A DNA stretch of 64,000 nt from Bermanella sp049115935 (lineage in GTDB: Bacteria > Pseudomonadota > Gammaproteobacteria > Pseudomonadales > Oceanobacteraceae), in the NCBI GenBank assembly GCA_049115935.1, contig JAGDZK010000041.1, forward strand, positions 1-64,000. Direction: 5' to 3'. Positions 18,219 to 27,608 of this stretch are shown here, piece after piece (position 1 is the stretch's first letter; the number at the start of each line of letters is the position of its first letter). Under the pieces are notes generated by a model. It was given only the letters and a program-made list of their open reading frames with translations, had not been told where the DNA came from and made no database searches. Both the position numbers and the translations under genes were made by a program.

Positions 18219-19139
18219 TTAGAAATACGTGCTGCTGGTTTTATCGTGAACTTTACTTAGGCCTAGCTGTATGTCGTCAATAAAAGTGTGTAATGCATCT
18301 TGATCAAGCATCTCCGGTTTAGAGCTTTCTAACATATTTTTTAAACTGTTTAAGGTTGTTATTACCTCTTGCCCATTAGGTAAATCATCTAAGCATTCTT
18401 TAACTTGTTGTAGGGTGTGATTTAATGCCCTTGGGAATTTTGGGTTTAAGAATAGAAATCTTAAAACATCTTGTCGCTTGATGCGTAAGCGAACTTCGCG
18501 TCGATACATCTGATAGCCAGTTAATGATTTTAATACACTCATCCATTGTATGTTTTCAAATGGTGATTGTCTGTCTTCAATGTCGGGTAATAAACTGGCT
18601 GAACGTACATCAATGATACGGGTTGTCATGTCTGCTCGTTCTAAATTTCTGCCTAAACGTAAAAAATCATAACCTTCATCATGGGTCATTGTGCCAGCTA
18701 AAATACCGGTAATGGTCTGGTTGTTTAAAATTATTTTGTTTAAGTAGGAGTATCTATGGCGGCGATTTAATGCGTTTGCTTCACCATCTTTTGCTAGTAA
18801 ATATAACGAGTTTATTTGCTCCCATGCCTCCCTTGGAATGATTTCACGAATCGTACGTGCATTCTCACGGGCATGATAAAGCGAGCTGATAATAGAGCTT
18901 GGGTTGTTTTTATCTGCAATAATAAAGCTCGCAATATTCGCTTCAGTTGCTCCATTATATTTTGATTTAAAATCATCGTTGGAAGTTAAAATTTCTAAAA
19001 TAGGCTCCCACCCCAGCCTAATATCTTTTGGGAGATCGAGTAGGAGATTTGAATTTACATTCATGATACGGGCGGTGTTTTCAGCGCGCTCAAGGTAGCG
19101 GCCTAACCAATAGATGTTACTAGCAACACGTGAAAGCAT
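18219..19139 (-). CDS. Alpha-E domain protein (306 aa)
   Basis: Begins MLSRVASNIYWLGRYLERAENTARI, the hallmark of the alpha-E family, an all-helical protein encoded with circularly permuted ATP-grasp enzymes. Repeated RENART/RNLERADMTTRI segments are also typical. Its start is 2 nt after the stop of the ATP-grasp gene, so the two are translationally linked. Proposed role (Iyer and colleagues, amidoligase systems): partner in synthesis or ligation of a peptide-like product. Biochemistry here is unknown. Confidence 0.93.
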   Translation of the reverse strand: MLSRVASNIYWLGRYLERAENTARIMNVNSNLLLDLPKDIRLGWEPILEILTSNDDFKSKYNGATEANIASFIIADKNNPSSIISSLYHARENARTIREIIPREAWEQINSLYLLAKDGEANALNRRHRYSYLNKIILNNQTITGILAGTMTHDEGYDFLRLGRNLERADMTTRIIDVRSASLLPDIEDRQSPFENIQWMSVLKSLTGYQMYRREVRLRIKRQDVLRFLFLNPKFPRALNHTLQQVKECLDDLPNGQEVITTLNSLKNMLESSKPEMLDQDALHTFIDDIQLGLSKVHDKTSSTYF

Positions 19140-19141
19140 GA

Positions 19142-20596
19142 TTATTCTGACTCCATATCGACTATCCAGGTGTCTTTACTGCCACCACCTTGGGATGAAT
19201 TAACAACGATAGATCCCTTGCGTAAGGCAACACGGGTTAAACCACCTGTAGTCACGTTTATATCCTTACCGCTTAATATAAAGGGCCTTAAATCTAAGTG
19301 GCGAGGTTCTACATGTGTACCGACTAATGTGGGTGCAGTTGAAAGCATTAGCATAGGTTGAGCAATGTAATTTCTAGGGTCTGCGATGACTAATTTTTTG
19401 AACGCTTCATGTTCTTTTTTGGAGGCATGTGGTCCGATTAGCATACCGTAACCACCTGATTCATTGGCAGGTTTGATGACTAATTTATCTATGTTATTAA
19501 CGACGTACTCTAAGTCTTCAGGGTTAATGCATTTATACGTTGGCACATTAGGTAAAATGGGCTTTTCCCCTAAGTAGTACTCGATGATTTCAGGCACAAA
19601 TGCATAGACTACTTTGTCGTCAGCAACACCTGAGCCTGGTGCATTGGCCAGTGCAACTTTCCCTGATTGCCATGCGCGCATTAAACCAGGTACACCAAGG
19701 GTTGAATCAGGGTTGAAAACTTCAGGGTCTAGGAAGTTATCGTCAATGCGGCGATAAATAACATCGACTTGTGATAAACCATTTATTGTCCGCATAAATA
19801 CGCAATCATTTTCATCAACAATTAAGTCATCGCCCACTACTAGCTCTGCACCCATTTGTTGTGCAAGATACGCATGTTCGAAGTATGCTGAGTTGTAGAT
19901 GCCTGGTGTTAAGACGACGATCTCTGGCTCATCAATTTTTCTAGGCGATAATTGCGCCAGCATGTCATACAAATCAGATACGTAATTATCGACCGGTAGA
20001 ATGTTGTAAGTATCAAACATCTCAGGGAATACGCGTTTCATTACTTGTCTATTTTCAAGCATATAAGATACCCCGGATGGGACCCTAAGGTTGTCTTCAA
20101 GCACATATACGGTGCCATCGTTATCACGCACTAGGTCTGAACCGCAGATATGAGCCCATATGCCAAACGGAGGTGTAAAGCCTTTACACTTGGGTAGATA
20201 ATTTTTAGATTTTTCGAGTAAATTATCAGGAAAAACACCATCTTTAATGATTTTTTGATCGTTATACAAATCATTAATAAACATATTCAGTGCTTTAACG
20301 CGTTGCTTTAAACCGACTTCAATGGTGTCCCATTCTTTTTTATCAATCATGCGTGGAATGATGTCAAACGGCCAAGCGCGATCAATGGAGCCTTCTTCGT
20401 CGTTATAGACACGAAACGTAATCCCCATGGTTTGAATGGCTAAGTCAGAAGACGCCTTGAATTCGGTGATTTCTTCACTGGTTAGGCCAGCTAAGAATTC
20501 AGTTAATTCTTTAGAGAACGCTCTTGGGGTACCAACTGATTGAATCATCTCATCATGTAGATTATCAACCGTGTACTTATCCCACTTTATAGCCAT
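19142..20596 (-). CDS. Circularly permuted type 2 ATP-grasp protein (484 aa)
   Basis: Predicted ATP-dependent carboxylate-amine ligase. Characteristic segments include FGIWAHICGSDLVRD, VLEDNLRVPSGVSYMLENR, LTPGIYNSAYFEHAYLA and the C-terminal KPANESGGYGMLIG nucleotide-binding loop. GAGG lies 7 nt before the ATG. It is the second gene of a minus-strand operon (metallopeptidase - ATP-grasp - alpha-E). In many genomes a transglutaminase-like protein accompanies this pair; none is encoded beside it here. The substrate is unknown. Confidence 0.93.
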   Translation of the reverse strand: MAIKWDKYTVDNLHDEMIQSVGTPRAFSKELTEFLAGLTSEEITEFKASSDLAIQTMGITFRVYNDEEGSIDRAWPFDIIPRMIDKKEWDTIEVGLKQRVKALNMFINDLYNDQKIIKDGVFPDNLLEKSKNYLPKCKGFTPPFGIWAHICGSDLVRDNDGTVYVLEDNLRVPSGVSYMLENRQVMKRVFPEMFDTYNILPVDNYVSDLYDMLAQLSPRKIDEPEIVVLTPGIYNSAYFEHAYLAQQMGAELVVGDDLIVDENDCVFMRTINGLSQVDVIYRRIDDNFLDPEVFNPDSTLGVPGLMRAWQSGKVALANAPGSGVADDKVVYAFVPEIIEYYLGEKPILPNVPTYKCINPEDLEYVVNNIDKLVIKPANESGGYGMLIGPHASKKEHEAFKKLVIADPRNYIAQPMLMLSTAPTLVGTHVEPRHLDLRPFILSGKDINVTTGGLTRVALRKGSIVVNSSQGGGSKDTWIVDMESE

Positions 20597-20646
20597 TCGA
20601 AAACCTCGTTAAATTAATGGGGAAACTTGCTTATAGTTAAAATGTA

Positions 20647-21735
20647 TTAAAGCTTAAATGCTGTGTTTTTAATAACATTATGAACAAAGCGTAACTTGTT
20701 TAGCGCTGATATGGATATCACAAAAGGATATGCATCATCATGTCCCATACTGCGGTTTATAGCGTTGATTGCTTTTGTTAATCGGCACCAGTCATCAAAC
20801 AATTGAGTGAAGCTAATGGCTGTATAAGTTGAGTCTACGTGATCATATTTGACCAATGGGTTTTCAATTTGTTGGTTTGAAATGCTTAACTGATAATTAT
20901 GGGCTGTCTCTAGTGTATCTACCATGTGTAAATAGTGGGCCCAAGTTTCAGCCCAGTCCTCCCATGGGTGCATACTGGCGTATGCACTGATCCAAATATC
21001 TTGCCAGTTTAAGTTAGGACCATTTTTGTAATATTCATCCATAGCAAAGGTATAGTCTAGACGCTCATCACCAAACAGTTCTCTAAATTCTTCGAGTAGA
21101 GGAGTGTCTTGAATTAACAGGTCCCAATAATAATGCCCTGACTCGTGGCGGAAATGACCTATTAGGGTGCGATACTGTTCATTCATTTGCTCACGCATTT
21201 CAATGCGAGCACTGGGTTCAGCTTCATTTAAATTAAGTGTAATCAAGCCTGAACTATGACCTGTTACGACATATTCTTTAATGGTGAGTTCATTGCCATA
21301 TTCATCTTCAACTTGGTTTTCAAGAAAAGAAAATCCCAGCCCTTTTTTAGGGTCTGTATTGCGATCAACGACCGGTAAGTTGAGTTTAAATAAGGTGTAA
21401 AGCAAGCGGCGCTTAGCTTGTTCCATGCGGAACCATAATGTGTTGTTTTCTGGCTTTTCTAAGTTAGGAATAACCACATTTAAACGACATGATGCACATA
21501 GTTCATTTGGATCATCGGCTGGAATCATCCAATTGCAAACGTTATGAACCGTGTAGTTTCTACATTTACGGTATAGTTTTTTATTGCTTGAATCGTGAAA
21601 TAAACCATTTTCAGCAGGATAAATGCTGCTTATTTTTAATGAGTCCGGAAGAAAACCAAGCGATGCGTTGCAATTAACGCATGCGCTATTTTGGAAGTTA
21701 AGAGTATTGCCACACAAACAGGTGAACGTTTTCAA
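20647..21735 (-). CDS. Putative zinc-binding metallopeptidase (362 aa, TTG start)
   Basis: N-terminal zinc-ribbon-like Cys pairs (CLC and CVNC within the first 22 residues, with further CASC near 80). The gluzincin motif HESGH is at residues 197-201 in GHFRHESGHYYWDLL, followed by an Asp/Glu-rich segment (LFGDERLDYTFAMDEYY). I take the TTG at 21735 as start because AAGG sits 7 nt upstream and the protein then opens KTFTCLCGNTL as in the family. An in-frame ATG at 21816 would add an unrelated 27-residue leader. First gene of the operon with the ATP-grasp and alpha-E genes, so it may process the product of that system (inference). Confidence 0.85.
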   Translation of the reverse strand: MKTFTCLCGNTLNFQNSACVNCNASLGFLPDSLKISSIYPAENGLFHDSSNKKLYRKCRNYTVHNVCNWMIPADDPNELCASCRLNVVIPNLEKPENNTLWFRMEQAKRRLLYTLFKLNLPVVDRNTDPKKGLGFSFLENQVEDEYGNELTIKEYVVTGHSSGLITLNLNEAEPSARIEMREQMNEQYRTLIGHFRHESGHYYWDLLIQDTPLLEEFRELFGDERLDYTFAMDEYYKNGPNLNWQDIWISAYASMHPWEDWAETWAHYLHMVDTLETAHNYQLSISNQQIENPLVKYDHVDSTYTAISFTQLFDDWCRLTKAINAINRSMGHDDAYPFVISISALNKLRFVHNVIKNTAFKL

Positions 21736-21930
21736 ATAAATACCTTGAGCGGTAATGAAAAGTAAAGAGCCTTCATTAATAGTATCAGTAATGAGCATGA
21801 TTACTATAGATTCCAAGGTGTTTCTGAGATGTTTTAGTATATGCTTTTTATGTGTCTAGTTAAGTCTGCGTATAGCCTTGTATATAAGGGCTTTCTCACT
21901 ACAATGACACGCCTAATTGAAGGAATTATT

Positions 21931-23673
21931 ATGCTTGTTTGGCTTTGGCAATATGTAAAACCCTATTATGGCCGTTTAGTCTTGGCGATGATTGCATTGG
22001 TGGCAACTTCTGCGTTAACCCTGTCAATTGGTCAGGGGATTCGTTTAATGGTTGACGATGGCTTTGCGGCGCAATCCTACGAGGGGCTTGCACAAGCACT
22101 TTTATTGTTTGTAGCAATTGTAGTGGCTTTAGCGACAGGTGCGTATTTTCGTTTCTACATGGTTTCGTGGATTGGTGAGAGGGTTGTGGCGGATATTCGT
22201 ATTAGTCTTTATCGTCATTTAGTCAGTTTACCTCCGAGCTTTTTTGAAGATAACCTAGCGGGTGAAATACAAAGTCGTGTCACAACCGATACAACCTTAT
22301 TGCAAACGGTCATTGGTTCATCATTCTCTTTTGCTTTGCGTAATAGCTTAACCTTTGTTGGAGGGTTAGCGCTGATGTTTATAAGCAATATTAAACTGAG
22401 TTTGATTGTATTGGCCGTTGTCCCTTTTATTGTTTTTCCATTGATTTATTTCGGTCGAAAAGTCAAAAAGCTATCACGTGAGAGCCAAGATCAGGTTGCC
22501 AGTGTAGGCGCTTGGGCGGGAGAAAGCTTGCAGCATATAAAAGTGGTTCAAGCCTTTACTCGTGAAGATATGGTGTTAGCTCAGTTTAGCCGATCAGCTG
22601 AGGGAGCATTTAATGTCGCACTTAAACGTATACAGCAACGAGCTATTTTAATTGCACTGGTTATGATTCTGGTCATGGGCGCGATTGCGGGCATGCTGTT
22701 TGTAGGAGGCAGTGATGTTTTACAAGGTGAGTTAACGGGTGGGGAATTATCTGCTTTTGTGTTCTACGCCATCATGGTGGCAGGTTCTCTTGCGGCGGTA
22801 ACGGAAGTGTATGGTGAGGTGCAGCGAGCCGCAGGTGCCGCTGAACGTATTCAAGAATTAATAAGCACAGTATCGCAAATACTATCGCCAGATCAGCCGT
22901 CAGATATTACTCAGTCGGCTCATAGTGATAATCTGATTCAGTTTGAAAATGTGAGTTTTACCTATCCATCTCGCCCTGATCATATGGCATTAAAAAAATT
23001 AAACTTAAATATAAAACCTGGGGAGCGTGTCGCGCTGGTTGGGCCATCTGGTGCAGGTAAATCCACTTTATTTGATTTATTGTTGAGGTTTCGTGATCCT
23101 CAAGCAGGTGTCATAAAAATCGATGGGCAAGATTTGAAAGATATGAATCTTCAAACGTTGCGCAACCTATTTGCGCTTGTGCCGCAACAGCCCGTTTTAT
23201 TTAGTGCCAATGTTTGGGATAACTTACGTTACGGCGCACCTGATGCCACGCAGGAGCAAGTATTTGCAGCGGCAAAAGCAGCCCACGCCCATGACTTTAT
23301 TATGCAATTACCACAGGGGTATCAATCATTTCTAGGTGAACAGGGCGTGAAGTTGTCTGGAGGTCAAAAGCAGCGTTTAGCTATTGCTAGGGCTATCTTA
23401 CGAGATCCCAAAATATTGTTACTTGATGAGGCAACAAGTGCTCTGGATGCGCAAAGCGAACATTTAGTACAGCAGGCGCTCAATGAATTAATGAAAGATC
23501 GCACTACTTTAATTATTGCACACCGCCTAGCAACTGTTGCTCATGTTGATCGTATTGTTGTTTTAGATAAAGGTATGCTTGCAGACCAAGGTACCCATCA
23601 ACAATTGATGCAAAGCAGCTCTTTATATCAACGCCTTGCACAATTGCAATTTGACGTTAAACATTTTCAATAG
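21931..23673 (+). CDS. ABC exporter, fused permease and ATPase (MsbA-like, 580 aa)
   Basis: Six-helix ABC transporter domain (residues ~15-310) fused to a nucleotide-binding domain. Walker A GPSGAGKST is near 370, signature LSGGQKQR near 476, and Walker B ILLLDEATSALD follows, with the H-loop in IIAHRLATVAH. It works as a homodimeric inner-membrane exporter of lipids or drugs; substrate unassigned. ATG 21931 has AGGA 6 nt upstream and gives the usual length. An earlier in-frame ATG at 21841 would add 30 residues without a ribosome site. Its 3' end overlaps the convergent HPP gene by 17 bp. Confidence 0.92.
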   Translation: MLVWLWQYVKPYYGRLVLAMIALVATSALTLSIGQGIRLMVDDGFAAQSYEGLAQALLLFVAIVVALATGAYFRFYMVSWIGERVVADIRISLYRHLVSLPPSFFEDNLAGEIQSRVTTDTTLLQTVIGSSFSFALRNSLTFVGGLALMFISNIKLSLIVLAVVPFIVFPLIYFGRKVKKLSRESQDQVASVGAWAGESLQHIKVVQAFTREDMVLAQFSRSAEGAFNVALKRIQQRAILIALVMILVMGAIAGMLFVGGSDVLQGELTGGELSAFVFYAIMVAGSLAAVTEVYGEVQRAAGAAERIQELISTVSQILSPDQPSDITQSAHSDNLIQFENVSFTYPSRPDHMALKKLNLNIKPGERVALVGPSGAGKSTLFDLLLRFRDPQAGVIKIDGQDLKDMNLQTLRNLFALVPQQPVLFSANVWDNLRYGAPDATQEQVFAAAKAAHAHDFIMQLPQGYQSFLGEQGVKLSGGQKQRLAIARAILRDPKILLLDEATSALDAQSEHLVQQALNELMKDRTTLIIAHRLATVAHVDRIVVLDKGMLADQGTHQQLMQSSSLYQRLAQLQFDVKHFQ

Positions 23674-24598
23674 TGTTACTTGGTCGTAGCCAGTGTTGCC
23701 CCTGTGATTTGACTTCCTGTTGTACCGCGCGCTTAAATTCTTTTAAGCGCCAAATTCGGAGCTCTGATTGATTTCCTTTTCCTGCCACGATGCACGTTTG
23801 GACTTTGCTCTTGTCACATGATAAAACTTCAAATACCTGCCAGTCACGCCCAAGTAAACCGTTACTATAAAATTTTCCTGCCTCAATTGTTTTAATTGTT
23901 TGTTGGTTTTGTTGTGCATGTTGTAAAGCATGTTCAAAAATACTAGTTAGATCATCAGGTGTGATATCAATAAATGAATTCACTTGATGCAGTGCCGCGG
24001 CCACATCGTCTTGAGAAAATGCTGGGTTTGCCATGTTGAATGGACGAGCGCTAGATAGTTTAAAAAAATGAGCAGGGTAACGACGCCAATGAAAAAAACC
24101 ATTGAATAAAATAGCGGTTATTAATAAGCATAAAACGTTTGTCATAATAATTAGCCAAATAAAATCAAACCCTAATGCATGGACATCTTCACCTGCGGTT
24201 ACGACAAAAAAGGCAGTGGCTGCTCCTGGTGGGTGCAAGCAACCCAGATAATACATAATGATAATACTTAGGCTAACGGCGAGGCTTACGCTGGTGATGC
24301 TGTCTCCTAGTGTTTGATAACAAGCAACACCAATGACCCCAGATACAATATGCCCCATGACTAAGGGCCAAGGCTGAGAAAGCGCGCCATGGGGGACGGC
24401 GAATAATAAAACCGCGCTAGCCGCCATAGAAGCGATAAATAATTGGCTATCATCGGGAGAAAGTGAATATTGTGTTATGCCATAACAGCACATCATACTG
24501 ATAAAGGCACCCAGAGCAGATAAACACTTTTCACTATGGGATGTGGTGTTGCTTTCAATGCCCAAGGTTTTTATGCATTCGTTGATTAGTTTATTCAT
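23657..24598 (-). CDS. HPP family membrane protein (313 aa)
   Basis: Four to five hydrophobic segments in the first ~170 residues carry the family signature HPPGAATAFF. A soluble C-terminal half follows without a clear CBS domain (KTIEAGKFYSNGLLGRDWQVFEVLSC). Some HPP proteins in plastids and cyanobacteria move nitrite; function in this organism is unknown. Convergent with and overlapping the ABC exporter by 17 bp; followed by a small membrane protein gene on its upstream side. Confidence 0.85.
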   Translation of the reverse strand: MNKLINECIKTLGIESNTTSHSEKCLSALGAFISMMCCYGITQYSLSPDDSQLFIASMAASAVLLFAVPHGALSQPWPLVMGHIVSGVIGVACYQTLGDSITSVSLAVSLSIIIMYYLGCLHPPGAATAFFVVTAGEDVHALGFDFIWLIIMTNVLCLLITAILFNGFFHWRRYPAHFFKLSSARPFNMANPAFSQDDVAAALHQVNSFIDITPDDLTSIFEHALQHAQQNQQTIKTIEAGKFYSNGLLGRDWQVFEVLSCDKSKVQTCIVAGKGNQSELRIWRLKEFKRAVQQEVKSQGQHWLRPSNTIENV

Positions 24599-24612
24599 AT
24601 CTTAAATATTAT

Positions 24613-24813
24613 TTATTCAAATTTCGAAAGGGCTTTGAGTCGTAAAATGTAAGCCAGCTTAATACTGAGCGTTGCCAGCATGGGCATAACATGGATAAGA
24701 ACGAGAAACGCGATAGGAAGAGATGATTCAAAATGAAAGCCTATATACAGGCTACTGAGTAGCACAGTGAAGGCACTGAGCATAAGGACGTTAGAGAAGG
24801 TTAGTAGTGTCAT
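24613..24813 (-). CDS. Small two-TM membrane protein (66 aa)
   Basis: From the ATG at 24813 the protein MTLLTFSNVLMLSAF... has two hydrophobic stretches (about 8-25 and 30-55) and a basic C-terminus (LRLKALSKFE). An upstream in-frame ATG (24903) would add 30 mostly polar residues lacking homology features. It lies 14 bp before the HPP gene on the same strand, so they probably form one transcript, divergent from the LysR gene. No family recognised. Confidence 0.6.
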   Translation of the reverse strand: MTLLTFSNVLMLSAFTVLLSSLYIGFHFESSLPIAFLVLIHVMPMLATLSIKLAYILRLKALSKFE

Positions 24814-24938
24814 TTTGCACTCATTTTGTACATTAAAGATTGAGTGCATTATATTTGTGCAATAATGGTATGTATAATTCATATTAATGATCTTTAAGTT
24901 CATAATAATTGTTATTAAGTGTAGCCATTAGGTGGTAG

Positions 24939-25781
24939 ATGGATATTCAGTTAGCGAAAACCTTTCTAGAAATCATGAGCGCAGGCAGCTTGCTAGAGGC
25001 TGCTAAGCGCCTGCATGTTACGCAAACAACGGTTACAGCTCGCGTCCAAAACCTTGAAAAAGAGCTAGGGTGTCAATTGTTCGTGCGTAATCGCGCAGGC
25101 GCGTCGTTAACACCAGATGGGGAGCGTTTTGCAGTACATGCCAAAAGTCTAGTTCTCACTTGGCAGCGGGCTAAGCTGGATGCCGCTAAGCCGAAGGAGC
25201 TGTCGTCCAGTTTATTGATAGGGGCTGAAAATAGCTTATGGAACCCACTAATGGTTGAAACGATTGGGTGTATACATAAGCAGCATAGTATTTCTATAAA
25301 TGCACAAGCAGATAGCGAAGCAGTCTTGCTTAACCAGTTAGAAAAAGGGGAGCTAGATGCTGTGCTTGTTCATACGCCTAATTACCATTCCCGTTTTGTT
25401 GTTGAGCTGTTGATGGAAGAAAAGCTTATTCATGTACAGTCAGCAGCGGAACCACAGCCAGATTTGTTCATTGATTGGGGGGCGCAATTTAAAGCTCAGT
25501 ACGATTCGGCACTCCCTCAGCCGAGGAAGCAAGGCTTTCAAACTAATCTAGGCCCTTTAGCATTAAAGGTTATGTTGAGTCAGGGAGGGAATGGCTATTT
25601 TAGAACTCGAGTTGTGCAAAAGTACCTAGAAAGTGGTGAGCTAGAGAGAGTGCATAGCGCACCTGAATTTAGTTATCCCGTTTATTTGATTTACACCGAG
25701 CAGTCAATGTCAAAATCCTTGTTGGTGTTTATTCAGATATTGAAGCAACAATCTAAAAAATTATTACATTGGCCCGTTTGA
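24939..25781 (+). CDS. LysR family transcriptional regulator (280 aa)
   Basis: N-terminal winged HTH (MDIQLAKTFLEIMSAGSLLEAAKRLHVTQTTVTARVQNLEKELG) and a LysR substrate-binding domain. Divergent from the small membrane protein/HPP gene pair, so those are candidate targets (inference). The ribosome site GTGG is weak. Effector not predictable. Confidence 0.9.
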   Translation: MDIQLAKTFLEIMSAGSLLEAAKRLHVTQTTVTARVQNLEKELGCQLFVRNRAGASLTPDGERFAVHAKSLVLTWQRAKLDAAKPKELSSSLLIGAENSLWNPLMVETIGCIHKQHSISINAQADSEAVLLNQLEKGELDAVLVHTPNYHSRFVVELLMEEKLIHVQSAAEPQPDLFIDWGAQFKAQYDSALPQPRKQGFQTNLGPLALKVMLSQGGNGYFRTRVVQKYLESGELERVHSAPEFSYPVYLIYTEQSMSKSLLVFIQILKQQSKKLLHWPV

Positions 25782-26047
25782 TAAATCATTATCTTATTGT
25801 TTAAAAAAATTATTAACACTTAGGCGTGAGCTAAGTTAAAAATTAAAGTTGGACAATTTAGTGGGCGTAATCAAGTTGTCATGAGATGAAATTAATATGC
25901 CATTGTTGGCCATATTTATTACCTAAGTGGCCAGTGTCCTAATTGGATCATTGCTTTGTCTTTTATGGTCATGGGAACGCAAAATATGCCTTTTAAAATA
26001 GGTTAATAGCCAAGCTGGCTGTCTTTATAATAATAACTGGGTCTCAC

Positions 26048-27370
26048 ATGAAACTAATCCGCTACCTACTGCTATGTGGCTTTTTTATCAGTGCAAATGC
26101 ACTGGCTGAAAGTTATATGTATTTAACAAATAACACACAGAAAACCTTAACACTTCATACCGTGCAAACTGGCCATAATAATATTAGCCATGGTAATCAG
26201 TGGGAATTACTGGCTCGTGAGGTGCCGCCTCTTGGTACCGTTAAATTTTTACGCTTCAACCGTGATCAAGGCATTAAATGGGGTAAAGAGTACGAGTTTA
26301 ATACTTATGTCTCTGGCTTGGATGATCAAGTGGTATTACGTCAAAAGCTAAGAGGCACCATGACATTTAGTAAAATGTGGTTAAGCGGCCAGCAAGATAA
26401 TTGGCACTATGATCGTGATATTCATAACGTGAGCTTAAACGACACACAAACCCTTGCCTTTAAGTCTGAATACGCTCGTGCCTCTGGTGATGATATTCGT
26501 TATGTGATTCATGAAGATTTTCCTGTTCAAGAAAAAAGCCAGTATTCAAATGAGTTAAATGTTTTAACTTATAATACTTGGGCTTTATTGCCGGGTATTG
26601 AAGCAAAAAATACAGGCAATCGTTTGAATACCATTGTAAGCTACATGAAAAATTATGATGTGGTTATATTTCAAGAAGTATTTGACCCAATTTTAACCGC
26701 GCGTTTTCGCAAGAACATTGCTAAAGAGTACCCTTACTTAACTGAGATCCCTTGGAAATTTGGCAAAATCTTAACCGGTGGTTCATTCATCGCTAGCCGT
26801 TGGCCAATCGAAGCGCAAGATGCCGTTGTGTATGATGCCTGTCGTGCTGACGGCTGTTTAGCAGGCAAGGGAATTAATTACGCTAAAATTCGTAAGGGTA
26901 GTCATGCCTACCATGTATTTGGCACTCATACACATGCCTATACTGGTGCAGATGATATCGCTGTGCGTTTTGCTCAATTGGCTCAGTTTAAAGCCTTAAT
27001 TGACTCTAAGAATATCCCATATGAAGAGCCGGTTATTATGGGTGGTGATTTTAATGTAGATAAGCTGCACTTTCCTCAAGAGCATGCAGACTTCTTAAGC
27101 TTGTTTGATGCCACTGAGCCAGAAGCGGCGGGGCAATACCCTCATTCATATGCAGGTCCTGTAAATGTTTATGCAGATGATGAGTACACAGAGTATCTAG
27201 ACTATATCTTGTACAGTAATCAGCACTTAGCGCCTTATGATTCAAATAATGTGCTTATGACACCAAGAAGTATTTCATCTGAGCACTGGGGGAGTTGGGA
27301 TTTATCAGACCATTACCCAGTTAAAGCTGAGTTTTCTTTCCCACTACAACCTGAATACACGCCGTTTTAG
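26048..27370 (+). CDS. Secreted sphingomyelinase C-like phosphodiesterase (440 aa)
   Basis: Signal peptide MKLIRYLLLCGFFISANALA. Residues ~20-165 form an N-terminal beta-rich region. The C-terminal part is a DNase I-like (endonuclease/exonuclease/phosphatase) domain: VLTYNTWALLPG, VIFQEVFD with the Mg-binding Glu, GTHTHAY, MGGDFNV and SDHYPV with the catalytic His. The arrangement resembles bacterial neutral sphingomyelinases/phospholipases C. Whether it cleaves sphingomyelin, other phospholipids or nucleic acid is not shown by sequence. Monocistronic with its own terminator. Confidence 0.82.
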   Translation: MKLIRYLLLCGFFISANALAESYMYLTNNTQKTLTLHTVQTGHNNISHGNQWELLAREVPPLGTVKFLRFNRDQGIKWGKEYEFNTYVSGLDDQVVLRQKLRGTMTFSKMWLSGQQDNWHYDRDIHNVSLNDTQTLAFKSEYARASGDDIRYVIHEDFPVQEKSQYSNELNVLTYNTWALLPGIEAKNTGNRLNTIVSYMKNYDVVIFQEVFDPILTARFRKNIAKEYPYLTEIPWKFGKILTGGSFIASRWPIEAQDAVVYDACRADGCLAGKGINYAKIRKGSHAYHVFGTHTHAYTGADDIAVRFAQLAQFKALIDSKNIPYEEPVIMGGDFNVDKLHFPQEHADFLSLFDATEPEAAGQYPHSYAGPVNVYADDEYTEYLDYILYSNQHLAPYDSNNVLMTPRSISSEHWGSWDLSDHYPVKAEFSFPLQPEYTPF

Positions 27371-27410
27371 CTCGCATGCATGCTGGCAATAGCTGGTATG
27401 CGTTCTCCTT

Positions 27411-27442
27411 TGCCTAACCCTGTCCCGGGTTAGGCGTTTTTT
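27411..27442 (+). terminator. Rho-independent terminator after the sphingomyelinase-like gene
   Basis: GCCTAACCC (27412-27420) pairs with GGGTTAGGC (27427-27435), followed by GTTTTTT. Confidence 0.8.
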
Positions 27443-27608
27443 CTTGTGTTAAATCGCCATACTATCAATACAAACACCTAAACCTTAGTTAAAATAGTGC
27501 TCTGTTACCCATAGCAATATAGGAAGGATATGACGGTGCACATGAATTGCCTCTTGGATATAAGAGCGCAAGATTCCATCAATGGGCTAAGTAAGGTATA
27601 ACGGCCCA

